NCBI GenBank assembly: GCA_964608025.1
Contig: CAZSLO010000014.1
Span: forward strand, 1 to 64,000
From: CAZSLO01 sp964608025
GTDB taxonomy: Bacteria; Chloroflexota; Dehalococcoidia; Lucifugimonadales; CAJWER01
Direction: 5' to 3'
DNA length: 64,000 bases
Shown here in pieces: positions 1 through 9,473 of this stretch (position 1 is its first letter; each line of letters begins with the position of its first letter). The notes beneath the pieces were generated by a model that was not told the origin of the DNA, did not search any database, and was given only the letters and a program-made list of their open reading frames with translations. The position numbers and the translations under genes were made by a program.

Positions 1-705
1 ACCAGGTGCAGGCTTATGATTTGCAGGATGGAAATTTTCTACTTCACTGTCATACCTTACTTGGCTCATCGCAATCGACCCACCGTCGTCGAACTGGATT
101 ATCGGCTCACCACCAGGATGTTGACTATCTATAATTTCTGCGCGAGATGAAGCCAAACGGTCTATTAACATTGTTCGGTAGGGTTCGGGAGGAAGCCAAG
201 CCTGATAGTCCAACTCTACTTTCCCTTTATATGAATCAATGTCATCTCCATCTAGTACCCAGGGTCGATCTCGTTTGATCTCTAAGAAAAGCCGGTTGAA
301 CTCCAGTGCAAGCTCCATTCGAGCTCGAAGTTCATGTTCCAGCGAACTGGCCACAGAACGGATAGCTTCAGCAGCATTACTAATATCGGCCACATCAGTC
401 GCCCCGTAACGCTGATTTGATTCCATGGCATCTTCCATAAATTTCACCGCAGTAATAGCTGGGTCAATAACAGTTCTAATTTCTTCTTCGAGACGTTGCA
501 TCGCAGCCCCTACCCTATTCCTGTAGTCATCATATTCTCCTATGCGCTCTTGCATACCGTTAAGCATATACATAGCATCTTCAAGAAGAGGCTTGATGAC
601 GGCGATTGGGTCTCGGGTCACAGTCTCATGTTCTTCATGATGAAGTCGCTTTAATTCATCCATCGTTCCACATACATCGCTAAATCGTGTTTGCCGCGAT
701 TTCAT
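1..705 (-). CDS. Hypothetical helical protein, partial (C-terminus off window)
   Basis: The frame is open from an ATG at 705 down to base 1 (235 codons) and runs off the left edge, so the C-terminus is unseen. GGAG lies six bases before the ATG. Residues 15-130 are rich in Glu, Met, Leu and Ala with heptad-like spacing and look largely helical, possibly coiled coil. The later part (WVLDGDD, AWLPPEPYR) is more loop-like. I see no signal peptide or membrane segment and do not recognise the family. It begins 21 bases after the stop of the upstream kelch gene and is probably co-transcribed with it. Function unknown. Confidence 0.75.
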   Translation of the reverse strand, partial: MKSRQTRFSDVCGTMDELKRLHHEEHETVTRDPIAVIKPLLEDAMYMLNGMQERIGEYDDYRNRVGAAMQRLEEEIRTVIDPAITAVKFMEDAMESNQRYGATDVADISNAAEAIRSVASSLEHELRARMELALEFNRLFLEIKRDRPWVLDGDDIDSYKGKVELDYQAWLPPEPYRTMLIDRLASSRAEIIDSQHPGGEPIIQFDDGGSIAMSQVRYDSEVENFHPANHKPAPG

Positions 706-726
706 TTATTTCTCCAGGATCCTGCG

Positions 727-1932
727 TTATATCGGCGTGCCGCGCCAAAAATCATTGTAAGCGGTTAGGGGACCATCGTCATTAGGTCCAGTCCCAAGAT
801 CCATACCTGCGAAGATGTAGATCGATTCTCCAAGTGAAGTCATTCCCATGACTCGTTTCACTCCTGGGCGTTCCGCATTATCAGAGTAGTCTTTGCTGGC
901 ATTGTGAGCAAATAGGCATTCCCAACGTTTAGAATCTAGATCAAATCTCCAGAGATCGTTGAGCTGTGGGCCATTACCTACCTCTGAACCAAAGCCACCA
1001 AAGAGATACCAATGGTTCCCTATACGAGCTTGCCCTAGTCCATATCTTGGAACAGGGCGTCCAGAATCTTGAGCGTCTGTATCCTGAAGTTTGTTCCAAT
1101 CGCCCGAACCAGGATCATACTCCCAAAGATCATTGTAGAATTCGGGAGTTTTGTCCGTTGTGTCTCGGCCTCCCCACAAATAAAGTTTACCGTTCCAACT
1201 TGTCATGGCAGGGCAATACCGTTTGTCAGGCCAATTCGGAGAGTCAGGCGATCCCGGACCATGGTGTGTCCACATTCTCGAAACCGTGTTGTATGACCAA
1301 AGCTGGGGACTCATATAAAACCAGTCCCACTGACCAGTCTCCCTATTTCGAGTGGGAATTGCCCCAGCCCAGCCACCAAAAATATATAAACTATCTCCAA
1401 TGGTCGCGTACCCCATCGCCCCAACCACAGTAGGCCGTTCCGCATCCACCTGATATGGAGACCCCAGATTGCGTGAATCATCTGGTTCTATCATCTCCCA
1501 AACACCCCGATCAGGCTCATAGGACCAAAGGTCATTCACCAGACTAGGCCGCCAACCAGCCCCAAGCACCGTCAGGCCGCCGAAGAGGTAAAGCTTGTCA
1601 TCAATGCTGACCAGCGCAGGCAACATCCGTCCACAGGGCTTTACGTCATTAAACATAGGGCCAGACTTGCCATCGTCTTTTTCTAACTTGGTCCAAGTTG
1701 TCTTTTGTGGATCAAATCGCCAAAGATCGTTTAAAGCCCCCATCTTCGTAAGATCGCCAGAATGTTCAGGAGTGCCATGTTTCGCCGTTCCACCACCAAA
1801 AGCAAAAATCTTCTCTTGGTAACTTACTAATCCTCCTGGCAATTCCCGGGGTCCAGGTGCACTATCACCAGGATCAGGAATATTTGGGTGTAAGAGCTTC
1901 CATTCCCACTTCGGGATAGTGTCTATTCCCAT
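727..1932 (-). CDS. Kelch-repeat beta-propeller protein
   Basis: This 401-residue protein has six kelch motifs: KIFAFGGG (about 41-48), KLYLFGGL (113-120), SLYIFGGW, KLYLWGGR, WYLFGGFG and IYIFAGMD. Most are followed by an NDLW-type strand (ALNDLWRFDP, LVNDLWSYEP, FYNDLWEYDP, QLNDLWRFDL). A six-bladed propeller accounts for nearly the whole chain. There is no signal peptide, so it is probably cytoplasmic. Kelch propellers are usually binding scaffolds, and no catalytic residues of galactose oxidase type are evident. A GGGG stretch precedes the ATG. The next gene downstream, 21 bases away, is the partial helical protein, so the two may act together. The ligand is unknown. Confidence 0.9.
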   Translation of the reverse strand: MGIDTIPKWEWKLLHPNIPDPGDSAPGPRELPGGLVSYQEKIFAFGGGTAKHGTPEHSGDLTKMGALNDLWRFDPQKTTWTKLEKDDGKSGPMFNDVKPCGRMLPALVSIDDKLYLFGGLTVLGAGWRPSLVNDLWSYEPDRGVWEMIEPDDSRNLGSPYQVDAERPTVVGAMGYATIGDSLYIFGGWAGAIPTRNRETGQWDWFYMSPQLWSYNTVSRMWTHHGPGSPDSPNWPDKRYCPAMTSWNGKLYLWGGRDTTDKTPEFYNDLWEYDPGSGDWNKLQDTDAQDSGRPVPRYGLGQARIGNHWYLFGGFGSEVGNGPQLNDLWRFDLDSKRWECLFAHNASKDYSDNAERPGVKRVMGMTSLGESIYIFAGMDLGTGPNDDGPLTAYNDFWRGTPI

Positions 1933-2013
1933 AATCTAACCCCTATTCATACAGAGTTCGTAGTGAGGAATTATCCATTCGGAATTACTACAAATTTGAC
2001 TTTCAAACTGCTG

Positions 2014-3618
2014 TTAATTTAGTCCTCTACGCAGGACCTTCCCTGGTCGAGACCCGGTATGCTTCCCATCTGAGATAACCTGGTTACCATTTACCAAGAC
2101 ATGAGAGATCCCTTCAGGGTATTGGTGAGGGTCTTCGAAAGTCGCCCTATCGACTACCCTTTCAGGGTCAAATATGACGAGATCAGCAACTAGACCTTCT
2201 TTAAGCAATCCTCTGTCTCGAAGTCCTAGGCGCTGTGCAGGGAAGCCGGTCATCTTGTGTATTGCCGTTTCAAGAGACATTGCCGGGTCTTCCCGAACAT
2301 AGCGTCCGAGTACACGGGGATAGGTACCATAAAATCGAGGGTGCGGCTTCGCAAAAGAGTAGGGTCCGTCAGGTGAAATAGCCCGGCCATCCGATCCAAA
2401 CATCGCAATAGGTTGTGCCATGAAATAACGTACGTCACTTTCGCTCCTGTTATGCACCACTACAGCAACCACGGAATCTTCTTCAACATTGAGCTGAAGA
2501 ACCAGTTCCTCCGGTTCTATCCCTCGATCGCGTGCAATCTCCTCAACAGTCATTCCAATAAGCCCACGATTTTTGTCACTACCAACATAGGCTATCTGCC
2601 AAGTGTCCCACAGGGGTCTCAATCCACCAGCCGCTCTTGTCAGTTCGTCCTTTATACGAGCTCGTGTTTGTGGGTCACGTAGCCTAGACATATATTCGTC
2701 ATGCGTACCATCTTGAGCCCATAGCGGTATAGTCTCGTTGAAGTTGGATCCAGCAGCAGTGTATGGGTAAATATCATAGGTGATATCTAGTCCTTCACTA
2801 CGTGCCCGTTCAAATAGCTGAAGCATCTTGGGGCCATCCCCATAAAAGCGTCTATCCGTAATAGATATATGAGAAAATTGGACTGGGACTTGTCCCCGTT
2901 GCCCAATCTCAATAGCCTCCTCTATCATCGAAATATGTTTACCCGCACCCGTCCGGGCATGAGTAGCGTAAAAGGCGCCATCATAACCGGATATAGTTTC
3001 ACATAAGCTAGTTAATTCTTCCGTGGAAGCATATCCGGAAGGTGCGAATGACAATCCTGTCGAGAGTGCAAACGCCCCCTGTTCAAATGCTTCCGAAGCA
3101 AGGCGTTTCATTTCTTTCATTTCATCGGGGGTTGCTGGGCGATCTTCAGTAGCACCAGAGGCAACTTGTAAAGCAGACTGTCCAACCTGTGGAGCGACAT
3201 TTATACTGACACCCCTAGATTCAAGGTCAACAGCCCAATCATCTAGTGTCTCCCAAGTCCACTCTAGCTCCGAAATCAGCACTTCACCAAGCTGGGCTTT
3301 TAATACTTCAGGGCTTACATTGCCTGCGGGGAACGGAGAGAAACTACAATTCCCGGTTACCTCTGTTGTAACACCCTGATAAACCTTGCTCTCTCCACCC
3401 GGATCTTCCAAAAGCGTCACATCTGAGTGAGAGTGCATATCGATAAAACCAGGTGCAACAACATTGCCAGAAACCTCTATCTTTGTTGCAGTCTCAACCT
3501 CCTTAAGGTCACCAATGGCCACAATACGGTCTCCAGATATCCCAACGTCAGCTTTGTATGCTGGTCTTGCTGAACCGTCAACCAGCAAGCCACCACAAAT
3601 CACGATGTCAAAGGTCAT
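2014..3618 (-). CDS. N-acyl-D-amino-acid deacylase (D-aminoacylase), paralogue 1
   Basis: A 534-residue member of the amidohydrolase superfamily, D-aminoacylase branch. These enzymes hydrolyse N-acyl-D-amino acids to a free D-amino acid and a carboxylate. The metal-site signature is complete: H62-x-H64 in the MHSHSD motif, C91 in the TGNCSFSP loop, H220 (ATHAR), H250 (QFSHI) and D410 (FGSDG). The C-terminal beta-sandwich segment ends in VLVNGNQVISDGKHTG, typical of the family. GGAG precedes the ATG by ten bases. It is very similar along its length to the deacylase at 5140-6735. A PLP enzyme of the D-threonine aldolase fold lies between them, which suggests a D-amino-acid salvage locus. The substrate side chain cannot be told from sequence. 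Confidence 0.9.
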   Translation of the reverse strand: MTFDIVICGGLLVDGSARPAYKADVGISGDRIVAIGDLKEVETATKIEVSGNVVAPGFIDMHSHSDVTLLEDPGGESKVYQGVTTEVTGNCSFSPFPAGNVSPEVLKAQLGEVLISELEWTWETLDDWAVDLESRGVSINVAPQVGQSALQVASGATEDRPATPDEMKEMKRLASEAFEQGAFALSTGLSFAPSGYASTEELTSLCETISGYDGAFYATHARTGAGKHISMIEEAIEIGQRGQVPVQFSHISITDRRFYGDGPKMLQLFERARSEGLDITYDIYPYTAAGSNFNETIPLWAQDGTHDEYMSRLRDPQTRARIKDELTRAAGGLRPLWDTWQIAYVGSDKNRGLIGMTVEEIARDRGIEPEELVLQLNVEEDSVVAVVVHNRSESDVRYFMAQPIAMFGSDGRAISPDGPYSFAKPHPRFYGTYPRVLGRYVREDPAMSLETAIHKMTGFPAQRLGLRDRGLLKEGLVADLVIFDPERVVDRATFEDPHQYPEGISHVLVNGNQVISDGKHTGSRPGKVLRRGLN

Positions 3619-3810
3619 GGTCTATTAACTCCATTATTCAAAACAACAATAATTTGACTAATAATATCGCCTGTTACCCGTGCCACAATAAGCTGAAATA
3701 TCTAGCTGTTATAAGGGCTGATTAGGTTTACGCAACAAACATCTATTTAAGAAAATACCTCTCGTCCAATCATCCAACTCTATCCAGTTAACAACTATCA
3801 CGGGGAGATC

Positions 3811-4905
3811 CTATTGCGTGCAACCTCTGCCTGGAATATCCCACACCTGTTCAACTATCCCGTCACGATAAGCAATGTACTGATCCCAACGATTGATCAT
3901 CATGTCCTGGTATGAAGGAATAACTTTGAATTTATCACCCACGTTGAGAGTGGTGGTACCATCGCTCTTGAGAATGATGTGGTCTGCCAAAAGCTCTTCT
4001 ACCGTCACTCCAGGCATATCTTCTACTTCTGCAGCACCCCGATCTGATAGTGCCATCAAACCAACATCTCCTATTGCAATACCAGGCTCAGGTGTGCTTA
4101 TAACAGTCCCAAGAACCTTATTGGCTATCTGGAAATCTTCCATGTAAAAATAATTAGTCCCGCCAAGAGCATACGTTCCTCCTTCTACTTCAGTAACCTC
4201 TGGCAGTTCCTTTGCAACATCTATAGTGTGCGTCTCGCCACTTGAGACCACTTCTACATCTATTCCTTCGGCCTGTATTGCGTTACCAACATCTATGCAT
4301 GTCTGAATGGTTTCTTTTCCTTCCTCAAAACGAGCCTCTTGAGTGGTAAATTCCACAAGACTCTGGTGGCTCATTACCCCAAGAAACTTCACTCCTGGAA
4401 GTTTATCTGCCAACTTAGCAATCGTTACTCCCTGTTCTGGGCTTCTTACACCACCTCGTCCCATCTGGGTGTCAACTTCAATAAGAACACCGATTTCCAC
4501 TCCGTAAGCATCCGCTATATCTGAAATAGTCTGAACATTATCCAAGTTATCGACACACACCTTGATATCACCTTGCTTAGCTAGTGCACACATTCTAGCT
4601 ATCTTATCTTTATGTGTGACCTGATTAGGAATCAGAACATCATTAACACCACCCTCAAACATGACCTCGGCCTCAGCGAGCTTCGCTGTACATACTCCGC
4701 CGACGGTACCTCCAGCTCGAATCTGCATCCTGGCGAGCAAGGGACTTTTGGTGTTCTTTGTATGTTGCCTCATCTTTACATGACTATCACGATACGTCTC
4801 TGCTACGTGCTCGAAGTTATGTTCGAGAGCATCAAGATCAACTAAGAGACAAGGGGTATCAAGATCATCAATTAGCGTACCAGGTACAGGTCTATAGTTA
4901 TCCAT
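3811..4905 (-). CDS. PLP-dependent DSD1/D-threonine aldolase-like protein
   Basis: A 364-residue protein of the alanine-racemase fold III PLP family that includes D-threonine aldolase and metal-dependent D-serine dehydratase. The N-terminus IDDLDTPCLLVDLDALEHN and the lysine-bearing loop RQHTKNTKS (Schiff-base lysine probably K50; the family usually has RPHxKTHK) are diagnostic. EVDTQMGRGGV and the C-terminal VWDIPGRG also match. In the metal loop the family normally reads P-x-H-x-D or P-x-H-x-C. Here it is PSYQD, so Tyr332 replaces the metal histidine while Asp334 remains. Activity may therefore be metal-independent or altered. AAAGGAG precedes the ATG. It sits between two N-acyl-D-amino-acid deacylases and plausibly acts on the D-amino acid they release. 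Confidence 0.85.
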   Translation of the reverse strand: MDNYRPVPGTLIDDLDTPCLLVDLDALEHNFEHVAETYRDSHVKMRQHTKNTKSPLLARMQIRAGGTVGGVCTAKLAEAEVMFEGGVNDVLIPNQVTHKDKIARMCALAKQGDIKVCVDNLDNVQTISDIADAYGVEIGVLIEVDTQMGRGGVRSPEQGVTIAKLADKLPGVKFLGVMSHQSLVEFTTQEARFEEGKETIQTCIDVGNAIQAEGIDVEVVSSGETHTIDVAKELPEVTEVEGGTYALGGTNYFYMEDFQIANKVLGTVISTPEPGIAIGDVGLMALSDRGAAEVEDMPGVTVEELLADHIILKSDGTTTLNVGDKFKVIPSYQDMMINRWDQYIAYRDGIVEQVWDIPGRGCTQ

Positions 4906-5139
4906 ACGACTCCTTTAGATATCCCACTTAATAACCACCAATGGCTTAAGGTCGGTTAAGGCAGGCGATATTTTCTAGCCAGAGAATAGCATAGGCGTAT
5001 GTAGCAGTCCATGCTACAAGTACATTTACAATCTAAATTCTTATCCCATCGCACCTTACGCTGATAGATAGCGGTGAAAAAGATACATCTTGGTGGCCTT
5101 ATCAACTTGTGACCAAAATGTACGTCCTATCTCCTGTAA

Positions 5140-6735
5140 CTAAGAACCCCGTCTAAGAACGCGGCCACCACGCGACTGACTATGTTCACCATCTACAATT
5201 ATCAAATTTCCGTTTACCAAAACGTATGAGATTCCTTCTGACAACTGGTGAGGGTCATCAAATGTAGAGTGATCAATAACAGTGTGAGGGTCAAAAACTA
5301 CTATGTCTGCTATGCAATTTTTTTCTATACGACCACGGTCAGAAAGTCGAAGCCGTTCAGCAGGCATACCGGTCATTTTATGTACCGCTGTTTCCAGTGA
5401 CATCAAGGATTGTTCACGGACATATCTGCCTAGTATTCTTGGATATGTGCCGTAGAAACGAGGATGAGGCTTATCAATTGAATAAATGCCGGTAGGAGAA
5501 ATTGCGTTGCCATCTGAACCGATCATCCCCAATGGATGGCTTAGAAAATAGCGAACATCGCTCTCAACACGATTGTGCACAACACATCCTATCTGGTTCT
5601 CCTCTTCTTCTATTAGAGCAAGATATGTCTCTAGCGGATCTTCTCCCCGCTCCTCAGATATCTCAGCCACGCTCTTGCCAATCACAGAGCGATTCTTTTC
5701 AGACTGGACATACGATATTACAAACTTATCTAGTTGCCATGGTAGACCTCCAAAATGGCCATGTTCCCTCATATCTTCAACCGCTCTTTTGCGTTGAGCT
5801 GGGTCGCGCAGTCTCCCAACAAGTTGTGCATCACCACCTTCCTGAAGCCATTGAGGGGTACTTTGGGAAAGATGAGATCCAGCCGCAGTATATGGATAAA
5901 CATCGTAGGTAGCATCTAGTCCGTCCGTCCGGGCTGTCTCTATTACTCCCACCATCTCTTCCCCTGATCCATAAGCCCTGGGGTCTATTATCGCCAAATG
6001 TGAATATTGAACAGGTACCCCTGCACGATGCCCGATTTCCATAGCTTCCTTGATGGATCCAACATGGTTCCCAGCCCAGACACGGGCATGAGTAACATAA
6101 AAAGCCCCATCATACTGGGAAAATGCTTCAGCTAATGCTACGAGTTCATCGGTGTTTCCATACATTGATGGTGATACCGTAAGACCAGTAGACATGCTGA
6201 AAGCGCCCTGTTCAACTGACTCTGTGACCAGTCTCCGCATTTCTTTTAACTGATCATCATTAGGGGCATTAGCGTCGGCAAGACCTACCGCGTATCGTAA
6301 AGCGGAGTGCCCGACCTGCGGCACAACATTTATACTAAGTCCGTTCTTTTCGAGACGGTCCGACCACCCATCTAGATCGGTCCAGTCCCATTGCACTGGG
6401 GAAACATGTGAACGATTAAGGACTTCGGGACCCATGATCCCTACCGGGTAAGGTGAGAAACCACAGTTACCTACTACCTCAGTAGTAACACCCTGATATA
6501 TTTTGCTCTCTCCACCCGGGTCATCTAGTAATGTCCGGTCTGAATGGGAATGCATATCTATGAAGCCGGGAGAAACTACTTGTCCAGATACATCTATAAC
6601 CCGTTCGGCTGGAATATTTCCGAGATTGCCAATTGCTACAATTTTTTCCCTGGAAATCCCGACGTCGGCTTCATAGCGCAGTGATCCCGTACCATCTACT
6701 ATCGTGCCACCCGTTATCAAAGTGTCTAAATGCAT
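5140..6735 (-). CDS. N-acyl-D-amino-acid deacylase (D-aminoacylase), paralogue 2
   Basis: A 531-residue D-aminoacylase, clearly a duplicate of the one at 2014-3618. Shared blocks include GFIDMHSHSD, DPGGESKIYQGVTTEV and the PHPRFYGTYPRILGRYVRE region. Metal ligands are present: H62, H64, C91 (VGNCGFSP), H216 (VTHAR), H246 (QYSHL) and the Asp of the IGSDG motif. CGGAGAT precedes the ATG. It is probably the first gene of a leftward group (5140-6735, 3811-4905, 2014-3618), although gaps of about 190-235 bases leave room for separate promoters. The divergent intergenic region to 7000 is likely to hold its promoter. Retention of two close copies suggests different acyl-amino-acid substrates. Confidence 0.9.
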   Translation of the reverse strand: MHLDTLITGGTIVDGTGSLRYEADVGISREKIVAIGNLGNIPAERVIDVSGQVVSPGFIDMHSHSDRTLLDDPGGESKIYQGVTTEVVGNCGFSPYPVGIMGPEVLNRSHVSPVQWDWTDLDGWSDRLEKNGLSINVVPQVGHSALRYAVGLADANAPNDDQLKEMRRLVTESVEQGAFSMSTGLTVSPSMYGNTDELVALAEAFSQYDGAFYVTHARVWAGNHVGSIKEAMEIGHRAGVPVQYSHLAIIDPRAYGSGEEMVGVIETARTDGLDATYDVYPYTAAGSHLSQSTPQWLQEGGDAQLVGRLRDPAQRKRAVEDMREHGHFGGLPWQLDKFVISYVQSEKNRSVIGKSVAEISEERGEDPLETYLALIEEEENQIGCVVHNRVESDVRYFLSHPLGMIGSDGNAISPTGIYSIDKPHPRFYGTYPRILGRYVREQSLMSLETAVHKMTGMPAERLRLSDRGRIEKNCIADIVVFDPHTVIDHSTFDDPHQLSEGISYVLVNGNLIIVDGEHSQSRGGRVLRRGS

Positions 6736-6999
6736 TCACTATCTCCGTGTTATTGATCAATGAACGTGATCTTCGTATCTAACAAATCGTCCTAGTTACC
6801 CAAATCTACCAGGAGCAATGTACATTTATTGGTCTAACACCCTTCCTAAAAAACTGAGATGAAGTTTATGTACACCCAATATTACTGTCAACGATCCATG
6901 GGAAACTCTACTTTGGAGCAAAATCAATATCTACGACAATGCCAGGGGTTAGCGTAATTCTACGATGTACAATAATTTGAACCAAAATGAGGCACGTCA

Positions 7000-7860
7000 A
7001 TGATCATAGATACTCATGTACATTTCATCGATCCCACTCGTTTCCAGGGGGTACCATATCCCGATCCCATAGAGGCATCCCGGCTATACCGGACAGTGCT
7101 CCCACTCCACTACAAGGCTATCACTGCATCCCATGGAATCACCGGCGTAATCGTAGTTGAAGCAAGCCACTGGATAGAGGACAACCAGTGGATACTCGAC
7201 CTAGCAAAAAAAGAACCTCTAATAGTTGGGTTTTCTGGCAATCTAGACATGCGAGCCAACAACTTCGAAAGTAATCTCTCTAGATTCGCATCCAACTCCC
7301 TATTTCGTGGGATAAGACCAAGGATGTTAAATCCAGCAGATTATTCGGATCCAAAAGTAGTTAATTCCGCTGCACTCTTGGAATCATACGACCTGGAGAT
7401 GGATGCACATATTGTATATCAAGACATTGAACATCTAATCTCCTTGGTAAACCAGGTTCCCAAACTCCGCATCGTGATCAATCATATCGGGGCAGGTCGC
7501 CCTATCAACGGGAAGACCGCAAACCAAGAGTGGGCCAATGCCATGGGGGAGATTTCCAAATATCCAAACATATACTGTAAAGTTTCTGCAGTCCTGCAGC
7601 ACAGTGAAATCTTACCTGCCCCATATGATGTTGATTTCTATCGACCTACCTTGGATGTATTGTGGGACTTGTTCGGTGAAAACCGGCTAGTCTATGGCAG
7701 TAATTGGCCTAATGTAGAACAAGTAGGACCATACTCTCAGGAACTTGGATTGGCAAAAGAGTATTTCGGTGAGAAGGGGAACGTGGCATCCGAGAAATTC
7801 TTCTGGGAAAATGCAAAGGTGGCTTATAAGTGGATAGACCGATCTGGGGAGGTTCGATAA
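7000..7860 (+). CDS. Amidohydrolase family 2 (lactonase-type) hydrolase
   Basis: A 286-residue TIM-barrel hydrolase of the amidohydrolase_2 group, which includes L-fuconolactonase and 2-pyrone-4,6-dicarboxylate lactonase. The N-terminal metal motif H6-x-H8 (IIDTHVHFID), H57 (EASHW), H162 (INHIG) and the C-terminal GSNWP loop are visible. In many relatives the last motif is GSDWP; here N235 stands at the position of the catalytic aspartate. GAGG lies eight bases before the ATG. It heads an operon with a nitroreductase three bases downstream and an enolase-superfamily dehydratase. A lactonase beside a sugar-acid dehydratase would fit successive steps of a non-phosphorylative sugar pathway. The exact substrate is unknown. 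Confidence 0.85.
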   Translation: MIIDTHVHFIDPTRFQGVPYPDPIEASRLYRTVLPLHYKAITASHGITGVIVVEASHWIEDNQWILDLAKKEPLIVGFSGNLDMRANNFESNLSRFASNSLFRGIRPRMLNPADYSDPKVVNSAALLESYDLEMDAHIVYQDIEHLISLVNQVPKLRIVINHIGAGRPINGKTANQEWANAMGEISKYPNIYCKVSAVLQHSEILPAPYDVDFYRPTLDVLWDLFGENRLVYGSNWPNVEQVGPYSQELGLAKEYFGEKGNVASEKFFWENAKVAYKWIDRSGEVR

Positions 7861-7863
7861 ACA

Positions 7864-8382
7864 GTGGATGTATATACATGTGTCCGGGAGCGTAGCACCG
7901 TCCGGCAATTCAGCCTAGATCCCATACCCGAGTCCCTGATTAACAAACTACTACTTGCCGCACGCTGGGCACCAAGTTCTCGTAACAAACAACCTTGGCA
8001 TCTCATTGTGGTCAAAGACAAGGTTGTTGTGAAAAAGTTAGGCCAAGTTGCCTCAAGCGGGCAATTTATTGCCCACGCCCCACTGATTATAGCCCTAGCC
8101 ATGGAAAACGCAGACTCTCCCCTACTCGATGCTGGCCGCGCAATCCAACAAATGGAACTCGTAGCTTGGGAAGAGGGCCTAGGGACATGTTTCGTTGGCC
8201 CACTAAGCACTCGTGAACAAAATATGGCGAAAGAAATACTACGAATACCTAATCCCATGGAACTAATTACATTATTGCCTTTCGGATATAGAATTGGTAG
8301 ACAAAATGGCAAGAGACGCAAACCACTTTCGGAGATAGCTCACTCAGAGCAATTCGGTAATCAATACATACCGTCAAGATAA
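7864..8382 (+). CDS. Nitroreductase-family FMN protein
   Basis: A 172-residue protein starting at a GTG three bases after the previous stop, so translation is probably coupled. The N-terminal RERSTVRQF motif is the FMN-phosphate-binding arginine region of nitroreductases. AARWAPSSRNKQPWHLIVV is the second typical block, and WEEGLGTCFVG the third. It is short, as in the single-domain branch that forms homodimers. These enzymes use NAD(P)H and FMN to reduce nitro groups, quinones, enones or halogenated rings. The operon partners, a lactonase-like hydrolase and a dehydratase, suggest a role in processing an organic acid, but the reaction cannot be assigned. Confidence 0.88.
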   Translation: MDVYTCVRERSTVRQFSLDPIPESLINKLLLAARWAPSSRNKQPWHLIVVKDKVVVKKLGQVASSGQFIAHAPLIIALAMENADSPLLDAGRAIQQMELVAWEEGLGTCFVGPLSTREQNMAKEILRIPNPMELITLLPFGYRIGRQNGKRRKPLSEIAHSEQFGNQYIPSR

Positions 8383-8387
8383 TAACT

Positions 8388-9473
8388 ATGAAAATAACTG
8401 AAATACACGCCGATCTTTACCATTTACCGCTATCAACACCTCTATCGGATGCCACCCACGGCCAAATAGATAGATTCGAATTGATAATAGTAAGACTCCG
8501 TAGTGATGAAGGCATAGAAGGTATTGGGTACACTTATACTCCGGGCACGGGTGGGAGTGCTATCCACTCCATGATAGTGGACGACTTGGCACCGATTGTA
8601 GTGGGAGCTGACGCTGGACGTCCTGAGGAATTATGGAACGCCATGTGGTGGAGAGTTCACTTTACTGGTAGGGGTGGAGTCGCCGCCTTTGCATTCGCGG
8701 CTATAGACATTGCTGCCTGGGACATTCAAGGAAAGACTCTTGGACAGCCGCTATGGCGTTTGCTGGGCGGAAATGACCCGATAGTAGAGGCCTATGCAGG
8801 GGGCATCGACCTTAATTTCCGGCTCGATGACCTTCTTACACAGACTAGTGGATTTTTAGACGCTGGTTTCAAAGCCATAAAGATGAAAGTAGGTCGAGAC
8901 AACCTTAGGGAAGATATTGAACGGGTTGCCGCTGTAAGGGAGCATGTTGGTAAAAATTTCCGGATTATGGTTGATGCCAATATGAGATGGAGCGTCGACC
9001 AAGCTATACGCGCTGCCCGTGCACTATACGAATACGATTTATATTGGGTAGAAGAACCGATCATACCAGAGGATATAAATGGCCATGTACAGGTTATTAA
9101 AGAAGGCAGACTGCCAATTGCTACCGGTGAAAACTTCCATTCTATATATGAATTCAAACACATTATCGCAGCCGGGGGTGTTTCATTCCCCGAGCCAGAT
9201 GTTGCAACTATAGGCGGTATAACACCTTGGATGAAAATTGCAGCATTAGCCGAATCATACAATCTTCCAATAACGTCTCATGGGGTTCACGACATCCATG
9301 TGCAACTACTGGCAGCCATCCCAAATGCATCATATTTAGAGGTCCACGGATTTGATCTGAACGAATTCATCAAAAGTCCTCTTGAGTTTGTAGGTGGTAA
9401 TGCACTCGCACCAGACAACCCAGGACACGGAGTAGAGTTTGATCGGAAAAGCCTGGAATCTTACTTGGTCTAA
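8388..9473 (+). CDS. Enolase-superfamily dehydratase/racemase (mandelate racemase group)
   Basis: A 361-residue protein with the full active site of the mandelate racemase subgroup: K165-x-K167 (KMKVG), metal ligands D196 (VDAN), E222 (VEEP) and E248 (TGEN), and the D271/H298 general-base dyad (PD, SHG). Such enzymes abstract the proton alpha to a carboxylate, and most members with both KxK and a His-Asp dyad are sugar-acid dehydratases or racemases. It follows the nitroreductase by five bases and has no strong ribosome binding site of its own. Its stop overlaps the stop of the convergent luciferase-like gene by four bases. The specific acid is not predictable from sequence alone. Confidence 0.92.
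   Translation: MKITEIHADLYHLPLSTPLSDATHGQIDRFELIIVRLRSDEGIEGIGYTYTPGTGGSAIHSMIVDDLAPIVVGADAGRPEELWNAMWWRVHFTGRGGVAAFAFAAIDIAAWDIQGKTLGQPLWRLLGGNDPIVEAYAGGIDLNFRLDDLLTQTSGFLDAGFKAIKMKVGRDNLREDIERVAAVREHVGKNFRIMVDANMRWSVDQAIRAARALYEYDLYWVEEPIIPEDINGHVQVIKEGRLPIATGENFHSIYEFKHIIAAGGVSFPEPDVATIGGITPWMKIAALAESYNLPITSHGVHDIHVQLLAAIPNASYLEVHGFDLNEFIKSPLEFVGGNALAPDNPGHGVEFDRKSLESYLV

Noticed and set aside
7824..8321. 165-codon minus-strand open frame
   Set aside because: Opposite the nitroreductase gene, whose FMN-binding motifs are clear; Ser/Arg-rich composition is typical of antisense frames.
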